Source: an uncultured Eubacteriales bacterium (lineage in GTDB: Bacteria; Bacillota; Clostridia; Christensenellales; Aristaeellaceae). From it: a DNA stretch of 64,000 nucleotides. Made by a program: the position numbers and the translations under genes. The stretch spans positions 1 through 64,000 of the forward strand of contig ONCV01000014.1 of assembly GCA_900316415.1 (NCBI GenBank), given 5' to 3'. Shown here one piece after another: positions 24,961-32,491 of this stretch. Under the pieces are notes generated by a model. The model saw nothing but the letters and a program-made list of their open reading frames with translations, made no database searches and was not told where the DNA came from. Within the stretch, counting starts at the first letter, position 1. Every line of letters begins with the position of its first letter.

Positions 24961-26208
24961 TTGAAACTGCTGCTCTGTCTGCTGGTCTCCCTGTCCCTGA
25001 TCGCCGCGCTGATTCCCGCGCTGGCGGACATTTCCTCCCGGGCTCCGGATGCCTACCATCCTCCCCTGCGGGAACTCGCCGGAAAAGCCGGCTTTTCCGT
25101 CGGCATCTGCCTGAGCCCGTATCAGCTGAAGGATCAGGCGTATCTGGACTTCCTGGCCTCCCAGTTCAATTCCACGACCTGCACCAACGAAACCAAGGCC
25201 TATTCCCTGTTGGATCAGGCGGCCAGCCGGCGCAGCGAGGACGGGATGCCCCGGATGAACTATGCCCTGGCGGATCAGATGATCGGCTGGGCCCGGGATC
25301 ACGGCATTGGCGTCCGCGGCCATGTGCTGACCTGGGATGCCTACATGACCGGGTGGTTCTTCCACGAAGGGTATGACGCGTCCCGTCCCGTCGCCTCCCG
25401 GGAGGTGCTGCTGGCCCGCATGGAAAGCTATATTACGCAGGTCATGACGCATTTTGAAACGGAATTCCCCGGCGTCATCTACTGCTGGGACGTGGTCAAC
25501 GAGGCCATGGGCGACGGTCCCGCCGATTGTCTGGCCGGCGACCCCTGCCTTCTGCGGACCACCCGGAGCGGTCAGCCGAACCTGTTCTATGAATATGTCG
25601 GGGCGGACTACGTGGAGTATTCCTTCCTGTATGCCCGCAATGCGGCGGAAGCGCTGGGAAAGGATATCCGGCTCTTCTACAACGATTACAATATGCTTTA
25701 CCCCGCCAAGCGGGAGGCGGCGAAGCATCTGGTGGAGAAGATCAATTCCTTCGCCCTGGATCAATCCGGGAATCCCCGGAAACTGATCGATGGAATCGGC
25801 ATGCAGGGGTATATGGGCGGCTATGGTGTTCAGGACGGATGCCTGAGCGAGGATCTGATCACCCATACGCGGGACAGCATTCGGGCCTTCGCGGACCTGG
25901 GCATGGAGGTGCATATCACCGAAATGGCCCTCCGGAATTATGAGGAGAGCCAGTCGAAGGCCCATGCCGCGTTCTATGGCCGCATGTTTGAAATGCTGGG
26001 CCGGATCAACCGGGAACTGGGCCGGAACGTGCTGACCAACGTCACCGTCTGGGGTGTGCAGGATGTGACCCCCAACGCCCGCAATGAGTATACCTGGAAG
26101 CTGAACGGTACCTTCTCCGGTCTCCTGACCGAGAAGGATGAAATCAAAACTTCCTTTGACGCGCTCTATGACGCCCTGGCCGGGGCGGCGGAGGAAGCCG
26201 CGCCCTGA
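24961..26208 (+). CDS. Secreted GH10 endo-beta-1,4-xylanase
   Basis: This protein has 415 residues from TTG 24961, 8-9 bases after AAAGG; ATG 24952 is almost on top of that site. A signal peptide (MKLLLCLLVSLSLIAALIPA) ends near ALAD. The GH10 barrel shows FNSTTCTNETKAYS (usual NxxTxEN), VRGHVLTWDAYM (usual HxLxWH), the acid/base Glu in WDVVNEAMGD and the nucleophile Glu in VHITEMALR. WDAYM and ITEMA differ from the usual WHSQ and ITELD, so it may be a divergent xylanase or have altered subsites. No carbohydrate-binding module is present. It would cut xylan outside the cell. Confidence 0.85.
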   Translation: MKLLLCLLVSLSLIAALIPALADISSRAPDAYHPPLRELAGKAGFSVGICLSPYQLKDQAYLDFLASQFNSTTCTNETKAYSLLDQAASRRSEDGMPRMNYALADQMIGWARDHGIGVRGHVLTWDAYMTGWFFHEGYDASRPVASREVLLARMESYITQVMTHFETEFPGVIYCWDVVNEAMGDGPADCLAGDPCLLRTTRSGQPNLFYEYVGADYVEYSFLYARNAAEALGKDIRLFYNDYNMLYPAKREAAKHLVEKINSFALDQSGNPRKLIDGIGMQGYMGGYGVQDGCLSEDLITHTRDSIRAFADLGMEVHITEMALRNYEESQSKAHAAFYGRMFEMLGRINRELGRNVLTNVTVWGVQDVTPNARNEYTWKLNGTFSGLLTEKDEIKTSFDALYDALAGAAEEAAP

Positions 26209-26226
26209 TTCCGCTCCTCTGCACAA

Positions 26227-26260
26227 AAGGAAGCCGCGCATCCGCGCGGCTTCCTTTGTT
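26227..26260. terminator. Bidirectional terminator
   Basis: AAAGGAAGCCGCGC and GCGCGGCTTCCTTTG form a long stem with A and T runs on the two sides. It lies between the convergent xylanase and ABC-F genes. Confidence 0.9.
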
Positions 26261-26298
26261 TCATTCTGAGGGAACTCCGCCGTTTCCCGGCGGGACGC

Positions 26299-27885
26299 TT
26301 ATTTCGTTTTCTCCAGATATTCCTCGTAGTTGCAGAGGTAATCCGAGATGGTTCCGTCGTCGTGGATCTCGATGATCCGGTCCGCCACGGTGGAGATAAA
26401 CTGATGGTCCTGGCTGGTAAAGATGACATTGCCCGGGAAATTGATCAGCCCGTTGTTCACGGCGGTGATGGATTCCAGATCCAGATGGTTCGTCGGCTGA
26501 TCCAGCAGCAGGAAGTTGGCGCCGCTGAGCATCATCCGGCTCAGCATGCAGCGCACGCGCTCTCCGCCGGACAGAACGCTGACGGGCTTGTAGACATCGT
26601 CCCCGCTGAAGAGCATCCGTCCCAGGAATCCCCGCATGTAGGTCTCCAGCTGCTCGGGAGAATACTGGGCAAACCACTGCATCATGGTCAGGTCGCATCC
26701 GTCAAAGAAGGCGCTGTTATCCTTGGGGAAATAGCTGGTGGAAATCGTGACGCCCCATTTTACGCTTCCGCTGTCGGGCTGAATTTCCTCCGCCAGAATG
26801 CGGAACAGGGCCGTCTCCGCCTGCTCGTTTCCGTCCAGGGCGATCTTCTGTCCCTTGGTAACCAGGAAGCTGACATCCTTCAGCAACTGAACGCCGTCCT
26901 GGGTGTAATTCAGCCCGGTCACCTGCAGGATATCCTTTCCGGCTTCCCGGTCCGGCGTGAAGGCCACGTAGGGATACCGGCGGCTGGAGGCGGGCATCTG
27001 CTCAATGGTCAGCTGATCCAGCAGCTTCCGGCGGCTGGTGGCCTGCTTCGCCTTGCTTTTGTTGCTGGAAAAGCGCTGGATGAAGGCCTGCAGCTCCCGG
27101 ATCTTATCTTCCCGGCGCTTCTTCTGGTCGTTCATCAGGCTCTGCATGATCCGGCTGCTCTCGTACCAGAAATCGTAGTTGCCCACGTACAGCTTCACCT
27201 GGTTATAATCGATATCCACGATATGGGTGCAGATATTGTTCAGGAACCACCGGTCGTGGGAAACCACAATCAGCGTGCCGGGGAAATCCATCAGGAAGTC
27301 TTCCAGCCAGGCCACGGAACGGTTGTCCAGGTTGTTTGTCGGCTCGTCCAGCAGCAGGATGTCCGGATTGCCGAACAGCGCCTGAGCCAGCAGCACCTTG
27401 AACTTGTCCCCCGCCTGCAGCTCGGACATCATCATGCTGTGCTCCTCTGTCGGAATGCCCAGCCCGGTCAGCAGGGTGGCGGCGTCGCTCTCCGCGTTCC
27501 ATCCGTCCATCTCGGCGAATTCGCCTTCCAGTTCCGCGGCCTTTTCTCCGTCCGCTTCGCTGAAATCCGGCTTTGCATACAGGGCGTCCTTTTCCTGCAT
27601 GATGTCATACAGCCGCTGGTTTCCCATGATCACGGTATCCATCACCGGATACGCGTCGTACATGAACTGATCCTGCTTCAGGGTGCTCAGCCGTTCGTTG
27701 GCGGGAATCGTAACGGAACCGGTCGTAGGCTCCAGCTCCCCGCTGAGGATTTTCAGAAAGGTCGACTTTCCCGCCCCGTTCGCACCGATGATGCCGTAGC
27801 AGTTTCCGGGGAGAAATTTCAGATCCGCTCCGGAAAAGAGCTTCTGTCCGCCGAAGGTCAGGGATACGTTGCTGACTGTTACCAT
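26299..27885 (-). CDS. ABC-F ATPase (YkpA/YbiT-like)
   Basis: This 528-residue protein has two nucleotide-binding domains joined by a charged helical linker (about 240-310) and no membrane segments. ABC-F proteins bind the ribosomal E site. Domain 1 is complete: GANGAGKST Walker A, a SELQAGDKFKV signature and LLLDEPTNNLD Walker B. Domain 2 keeps LSGGERVRCML, but its Walker A reads GNEQAETALF, with no P-loop Lys, and its Walker B reads LLLDQPTNHLD, with Gln for the catalytic Glu. The second site is therefore probably not hydrolytic. I recall that YkpA relatives also degenerate there. Confidence 0.9.
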   Translation of the reverse strand: MVTVSNVSLTFGGQKLFSGADLKFLPGNCYGIIGANGAGKSTFLKILSGELEPTTGSVTIPANERLSTLKQDQFMYDAYPVMDTVIMGNQRLYDIMQEKDALYAKPDFSEADGEKAAELEGEFAEMDGWNAESDAATLLTGLGIPTEEHSMMMSELQAGDKFKVLLAQALFGNPDILLLDEPTNNLDNRSVAWLEDFLMDFPGTLIVVSHDRWFLNNICTHIVDIDYNQVKLYVGNYDFWYESSRIMQSLMNDQKKRREDKIRELQAFIQRFSSNKSKAKQATSRRKLLDQLTIEQMPASSRRYPYVAFTPDREAGKDILQVTGLNYTQDGVQLLKDVSFLVTKGQKIALDGNEQAETALFRILAEEIQPDSGSVKWGVTISTSYFPKDNSAFFDGCDLTMMQWFAQYSPEQLETYMRGFLGRMLFSGDDVYKPVSVLSGGERVRCMLSRMMLSGANFLLLDQPTNHLDLESITAVNNGLINFPGNVIFTSQDHQFISTVADRIIEIHDDGTISDYLCNYEEYLEKTK

Positions 27886-27921
27886 CTTTCCGTTCTTCTC
27901 CTTGTCTTCTTTCTCGGGATC

Positions 27922-29289
27922 TCACAGATCCGCGCACAGCCGCAGCAGCGCGTTGGCATAAATCTTCATGGCCAGCATCAGGCTGTCAATGCTCTCATAT
28001 TCGTTCGCCAGGTGCGCCAGCTCCTCCTCGCCGGGGAACACGGCCCCGAAGGCAACGCCCTGCTTCAGCACCTTCGCATAGGTTCCGCCGCCAGTGGACT
28101 GTGCCTCTCCGGGAAGGCCGCTTTCCTCCTCATAGGCCGCCAGCAGGCTGGATACCAGCTCGCTGTCCGCGGGAACGTGATGGGGCGCCTTCTGGGTGGT
28201 CACCTTCACCTGGATTCCCGGAAGATGGGCCGCGCAGGCTTCCTTCAGCTGCTCCTGATCCGCTTCGACAGGGCAGCGGAAGTCCAGCGTCCCGATCCAT
28301 TCGCCCTGCTCCAGACGCAGGATCCCCATATTGTTGGTCAGCGGGCCGGAAACTTCATCCTCGCAGGCGCATCCCAGGCTTTTTCCGTCACTCTCCAGCC
28401 CAACCGCGTCCGCCAGGGTGGCGATGCCGCCCTGCGCTCCGAGGGCTTTCAGCAGCTTCAGCATCATTCCGATGGCGCTGCGTTTTCCCTCCGGATAGGC
28501 GCTGTGTCCGGAAATTCCCGCGGCGGTTACCCAAACGCCCTCGTCCGTGACCTCCGCCCGGTAATCCAGGCCGGTTTCCTCTGCGTAGCTCCGGACCTGT
28601 TCCGCCAGCTCTTTTCCGCCTTCCAGCAGCGCCCGGCATTCCCCGGCGATGACGTTGGGCCGCTCGCCGGTAGCCATCCGAAGGATCTTCAGCCCCTCCG
28701 CCGCGGCGGGAAAGCGCACTTCAAAGCCAAGCATCCCCTTCTCCGTGTTGATCAGGGGGAAAGACGCGTCCGGGCTGAAGCCTATTTCGGGCATTTCCGC
28801 ATGCTCCGCGTAATAGTGCATGCATTCCCAGTCGCATTCCTCATCCCCGCCCATGATCAGGCGGATGCTGCGCTTCAGGGGCACGCCCGCCTCCTTCAGC
28901 GCCTTCATGGCGAACATCGCCGCCAGGGTCGGGCCCTTGTCGTCATTGGTTCCCCGTCCGTAGATCCGTCCGTTTTCAATCTCCGCGCCGAAGGGATCCT
29001 TCCTCCATCCGTCCCCCACGGGCACCACGTCCAGATGGCCGAGCACTCCCAGCACCTCCGGCCGATCTCCCAGGGTTGCGTCGCAGGCATATCCGTCAAA
29101 GAAGCGAACCCGGAAGCCCATCTTCTCCGCGGTCGCTCCGGCCAGCTTCATCATCCGGCTGATCCCGGGGCCGAAGGGAGCGCCTTCCGCCGGCTCCTCC
29201 TTCACGGAGGGCACGCGGACCCACTCCTGCAGCGTTTGGACGAACTCGTCCCGGTATCCGTCGATCAGCGCATTGATCTTCTCCCGCAT
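27922..29289 (-). CDS. M20 dipeptidase, PepV/Sapep-like
   Basis: This protein has 455 residues. I chose MREKINALIDGY, since GGGAGG lies 8 bases upstream of this ATG and only 2 before the one at 29295. Two-zinc M20 ligands are seen in GHLDVVPVGDGW (His and Asp), GRGTNDDKGP (Asp), and GGDEECDW (Glu-Glu), with a further His near the C terminus (HLANEYESID). PepV-type enzymes are cytoplasmic and cleave dipeptides with broad specificity. The upstream 97-residue gene is in the same orientation, 16 bp away. Confidence 0.9.
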   Translation of the reverse strand: MREKINALIDGYRDEFVQTLQEWVRVPSVKEEPAEGAPFGPGISRMMKLAGATAEKMGFRVRFFDGYACDATLGDRPEVLGVLGHLDVVPVGDGWRKDPFGAEIENGRIYGRGTNDDKGPTLAAMFAMKALKEAGVPLKRSIRLIMGGDEECDWECMHYYAEHAEMPEIGFSPDASFPLINTEKGMLGFEVRFPAAAEGLKILRMATGERPNVIAGECRALLEGGKELAEQVRSYAEETGLDYRAEVTDEGVWVTAAGISGHSAYPEGKRSAIGMMLKLLKALGAQGGIATLADAVGLESDGKSLGCACEDEVSGPLTNNMGILRLEQGEWIGTLDFRCPVEADQEQLKEACAAHLPGIQVKVTTQKAPHHVPADSELVSSLLAAYEEESGLPGEAQSTGGGTYAKVLKQGVAFGAVFPGEEELAHLANEYESIDSLMLAMKIYANALLRLCADL

Positions 29290-29305
29290 TTCCATTTCCT
29301 CCCGC

Positions 29306-29599
29306 CTAAAACTCATTCCGATAGTCCCTGCTCTTTTTCTTCGGGGCATCGGGATCGATGTATTCGATTTCCATCCGCTGAAACGGAACCGGTTCGAAGA
29401 AAGCGTCCGGCAGGAAGCGGGTCATCCCGAATTCCTCCCATTCCCGCTGGTTTTTGTCCAGCCACACCGGCTCCGCCAGGTCCAGCTGGCGGCAGGCCTC
29501 GAGCAGCGCGTCCCGGGGATCCTCCCTTCCGCAGGGAACCGTCGCCTGACGGTCGATCCGGTGATTCACATAGGTCTTGACCCATAATGCCGTCGCCAA
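29306..29599 (-). CDS. Small hypothetical protein
   Basis: This protein has 97 residues from a TTG that has GGAGG 8 bases upstream. It is soluble and slightly acidic in the C-terminal half (EEFGMTRFLPDAFFEPVPFQ), ends in a basic tail, and has two Cys. It lies between uvrC (42 bp upstream) and the dipeptidase gene (16 bp downstream) in an apparent operon. No family was recognised. Confidence 0.75.
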   Translation of the reverse strand: MATALWVKTYVNHRIDRQATVPCGREDPRDALLEACRQLDLAEPVWLDKNQREWEEFGMTRFLPDAFFEPVPFQRMEIEYIDPDAPKKKSRDYRNEF

Positions 29600-29641
29600 T
29601 TTCAGATCCTCCGTTTCCGGCCGAAGCCACCGGATATTATC

Positions 29642-31504
29642 TCATGATTGCTCTTTGGGCGCAAGTCTTTCTTTCACGGCTTCGGCGGTTTTCCGGGTCA
29701 TTCCCTTCACGGCGGCAATCTCCTCCACGGGGGCTTCCCGAAGGTTCTTCAGGCTTCCGAAGGCCTTCAGCAGCGCCTTGCGCCGCTCGGGCCCGATGCC
29801 GGGAACATCCTCCAGCTGGCTGTGGGTAAACGCCCTGGCCCGCAGCACCCGGTGATGAATGATGCCAAAGCGGTGTGCCTCGTTCCGGACCCGCTGCACC
29901 AGCTGCAGCTCCGGCGTATGGTGATCCAGCCGAATGGGATCCTCGGCTCCGGGCAGCCAGATCTCCTCCTCCTTCTCCGCCAGGCCGAACATCGTGGGAG
30001 GAGTCACCCCGAGCTCCTCCAGCGCTTCCATCGCGAAGCGCAGCTGCTGGGGACCGCCATCGATCAGAATCAGATCCGGCAGGTCCGAGAATTTACCGTT
30101 CTCCACGCCCTCCTCCCGGTCCCGGATCGCGTGGGCATATCTCCGGCCCAGCACCTCTTTCAGCGAGGCGAAATCATTCGCGCCTTCCACGGTTTTGATT
30201 CGGAAGCGGCGGTATTCCTTCCGGGCGGGGACGCCGTCGATGAACACCACCATGGAGGCCACGCTCTGCTGCCCCTGGGTATTGGAAATATCGTATCCTT
30301 CTATTCGCCTTGGATAAACCTCCATGCCCAGAATCCTGCCCAGATTCGTGGCCGCGCCGACCGTGCGCTCCTCCTGGATCGTCCGGCGGGCATTGCGCTT
30401 CTTCAGCGCGTCCTCCGCGTTCTTGACCGCCAGCAGCACGAGCTCATGCTTCTCACCCCGCTGCGGAATCCGCAGCGTGACCGCGCTGCCCTTCTTCTCC
30501 CTCAGCCAGCCCTCCAGCTGTTCCGTCATGCCCTCCGGAAGGGTCTGGCACAGAATGTTCCGGGGAATCAGCGCAGCCTCCTCGTAATACTGGGTCATAA
30601 AGCCGGCGATCACCTCGCCCGCCTCTTCTCCGCCTTCCCGGGGAAGCAGAAAATGATCCCCGCCGATCATGCGGCCGCCCCGGACGTACAGGATCTGAAT
30701 CATGGCGTCCAGCCCGTCCTGGGCCAGGGCGATCAGATCCTGCTCGCTGCCGTCCGTCCGCAGCGCGATCTGCCGTTCCATGAGCCCCTGCACATCCCGG
30801 ATCTTGTCCCGGATCTGAGCCGCGCGTTCATATCGCATGGCGGCAGCGGCGGCGGCCATTTCCTCCTTCATCTGGTTCACTACCGGCTGATAGTCTCCCT
30901 CCAGAAAGTGAACCACGCCGGCGATCATCCGGTGGTATTCCTCTTCGGTGCATTTCCCGGCGCAGGGAGCCTTGCACCGGTGTATGTCATAATTGACGCA
31001 GGGGCGCTTCGGCGTTTTGGGCGGCAGCTGCTGGCGGCAGGTCCGCAGCGGAAACACGCCCCTCACGGCTTCGATGACCTGCTTCACCGCGCTGGCACCG
31101 ATATACGGTCCGAAATACTTCGCGCCGTCCTTCTCCAGCCGGCGGGTGATCTCCAGCCGGGGAAAAGGCTCCTTCAGATTGATTTTCAGATAAGGATAGT
31201 GCTTGTCGTCCTTCAGCAGAATATTGTAGTAGGGCCGGTGCAGCTTGATCAGGTTGCATTCCAGGATCAGCGCCTCCAGATTGGTTTCGCACAGCAGAAT
31301 CTCGAAATCATCGATATGGCTGATCATGGCCGCGACCTTCGGCGTATGGGCCGTATCGCGAAAATAGCTGCGAACCCTGTTTTTCAGATTCACAGCCTTT
31401 CCCACGTAGATAATCGTGCCTTCCCGATCCTTCATCAGGTAGCATCCGGGAGAATCCGGCAGCATCCGGATCTTCTCCTCCAGTTTTTCGCCCCAGTCGA
31501 TCAC
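29642..31504 (-). CDS. uvrC: UvrABC system protein C (excinuclease subunit)
   Basis: This protein has 620 residues from GTG 31504, with AGGAAGGA upstream. The N-terminal GIY-YIG nuclease (SPGCYLMKDREGTIIYVGKA, residues about 18-38) makes the 3' incision. Next come the Cys cluster CVNYDIHRCKAPCAGKC, expected to hold an iron-sulfur cluster, the UVR domain that binds UvrB (about 200-235), the RNase H-like domain for the 5' incision, and two helix-hairpin-helix motifs at the C terminus (LEDVPGIGPERRKALLKAF). The order and length are standard for UvrC, which repairs bulky DNA lesions. Confidence 0.96.
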   Translation of the reverse strand: MIDWGEKLEEKIRMLPDSPGCYLMKDREGTIIYVGKAVNLKNRVRSYFRDTAHTPKVAAMISHIDDFEILLCETNLEALILECNLIKLHRPYYNILLKDDKHYPYLKINLKEPFPRLEITRRLEKDGAKYFGPYIGASAVKQVIEAVRGVFPLRTCRQQLPPKTPKRPCVNYDIHRCKAPCAGKCTEEEYHRMIAGVVHFLEGDYQPVVNQMKEEMAAAAAAMRYERAAQIRDKIRDVQGLMERQIALRTDGSEQDLIALAQDGLDAMIQILYVRGGRMIGGDHFLLPREGGEEAGEVIAGFMTQYYEEAALIPRNILCQTLPEGMTEQLEGWLREKKGSAVTLRIPQRGEKHELVLLAVKNAEDALKKRNARRTIQEERTVGAATNLGRILGMEVYPRRIEGYDISNTQGQQSVASMVVFIDGVPARKEYRRFRIKTVEGANDFASLKEVLGRRYAHAIRDREEGVENGKFSDLPDLILIDGGPQQLRFAMEALEELGVTPPTMFGLAEKEEEIWLPGAEDPIRLDHHTPELQLVQRVRNEAHRFGIIHHRVLRARAFTHSQLEDVPGIGPERRKALLKAFGSLKNLREAPVEEIAAVKGMTRKTAEAVKERLAPKEQS

Positions 31505-31522
31505 GTTTTCTGTCCTTCCTGA

Positions 31523-32008
31523 TCAGTTCAGCGCGTTGATCACCAGCTGCAGGTCCGCCAGCGCGTTCTGCAGGTTGGTCTGGTATTCCCCGGTATCCAT
31601 TCCGGTGGTCAGAAACTGCAGATAATTGTCAATGGAGGACTGCAGCGCGGTCAGGCTTTCCTCCTGCACCAGCAGGCCGGACGCGCCTTCCATGCCGACG
31701 CTCAGATCGTTGGCGGTGATAATGGCGTAAATATTGCTCCGCACCTGGGCCAGGATTGCGGCGGAGCTGGCTCCCGCGTTCCGGCTGAGCGAGGTCGTCA
31801 GCCGAACCGCGGTGGCAATTTCATTCTGCATCCGCTGAATAATCAGATTCCGGGAAACCGACCGGCTCTGCACCGCGGGCAGCGCCACAGCGATGGACAC
31901 GATCAGTGCCGTAATCAGCAGCAGAATCAGGATATTTTTGACGCGGTTGCGCCGGCTCTGGGAAACCGGCACCATCGGCTCATTGACCTGCGAATATCTG
32001 CGATACAT
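31523..32008 (-). CDS. Membrane-anchored hypothetical protein
   Basis: This protein has 161 residues. A positively charged N terminus (SQSRRNRVKN) is followed by one membrane helix (ILILLLITALIVSIAVALPA, about 26-45), and the remaining helical domain faces outside. The latter is rich in Ala, Asn, Gln and Ser with heptad-like spacing and contains no Cys. No family was recognised. It has its own near-consensus promoter and ends 18 bp before uvrC, so uvrC is probably transcribed from the same promoter. Confidence 0.75.
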   Translation of the reverse strand: MYRRYSQVNEPMVPVSQSRRNRVKNILILLLITALIVSIAVALPAVQSRSVSRNLIIQRMQNEIATAVRLTTSLSRNAGASSAAILAQVRSNIYAIITANDLSVGMEGASGLLVQEESLTALQSSIDNYLQFLTTGMDTGEYQTNLQNALADLQLVINALN

Positions 32009-32032
32009 GGTCTCTCGCCTCCTCCAGGCCGT

Positions 32033-32061
32033 ATTCTATCACAGTTCTTTCCGAATTGCAA
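32033..32061 (-). promoter_or_regulatory. Promoter of the membrane protein-uvrC unit
   Basis: Minus strand: TTGCAA (32061-32056), 17-base spacer, TAGAAT (32038-32033), 25 bases before the start codon with GGAGGAGG between. Confidence 0.7.
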
Positions 32062-32227
32062 AAGAGCAGTGCTATCTCTCCCACTTTTTCTTGCACTTGC
32101 GAAAGAAATCCTTCCTTCTTCCCCACTCTTCCGCCGGATTTCTCCCCCAAAGCCGCAGATAGGAAGAAAAGGAACACCAAGAAGCAAAGCAAACACAAAA
32201 CCGAAACGGACGGTATTTCATGGCAAA

Positions 32228-32266
32228 AGAAAACCCCGGAAGCCTTGCTTCAAGCGGCTTCCGGGG
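32228..32266 (-). terminator. Terminator of tRNA-Arg(CCG)
   Basis: CCCCGGAAGCC and GGCTTCCGGGG (32234-32244, 32256-32266) form an 11-bp stem, and on the minus strand TTTTC follows. Confidence 0.85.
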
Positions 32267-32270
32267 ATCG

Positions 32271-32344
32271 TACGCCCGGCAGGATTCGAACCTGTGACCT
32301 TCAGAGTCGGAGTCTGACACTCTATCCAACTGAGCTACGAGCGC
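32271..32344 (-). tRNA. tRNA-Arg (anticodon CCG)
   Basis: The 74-base sequence folds as a cloverleaf: acceptor GCGCTCG/CGGGCGT (with a G-U first pair), D arm GCTC...GAGT, anticodon stem TCAGA/TCTGA with loop CTCCGAC, and T loop TTCGAAT. It reads CGG codons. CCA is not encoded. A sigma-A promoter and a terminator flank it. Confidence 0.95.
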
Positions 32345-32356
32345 CCAACAGCAGTT

Positions 32357-32385
32357 ACTTTACCACAGACTTCAGGAATTGTCAA
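32357..32385 (-). promoter_or_regulatory. Promoter of tRNA-Arg(CCG)
   Basis: Minus strand: TTGACA (32385-32380), 17-base spacer, TAAAGT (32362-32357). Confidence 0.75.
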
Positions 32386-32408
32386 ATCTTAATTTTGTTT
32401 TTCCGCCC

Positions 32409-32437
32409 TTGCCCCCCACCCGAAATCATGGTAGAAT
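32409..32437 (+). promoter_or_regulatory. Promoter of the GH120-like gene
   Basis: TTGCCC (32409-32414), 17-base spacer, TAGAAT (32432-32437). It is divergent from the tRNA-Arg promoter, with the two -35 boxes 23 bp apart. Confidence 0.6.
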
Positions 32438-32491
32438 TCTCGCAGTGTACCGGTTTTCCGGATTCCATAGGAAGGAAAGGAATGAAAGAAC

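Noticed and set aside
26362..29580. 1072-codon plus-strand frame across the ABC-F and dipeptidase genes
   Set aside because: It is antisense to two clear genes with conserved motifs; long shadow frames are common in this GC-rich DNA.
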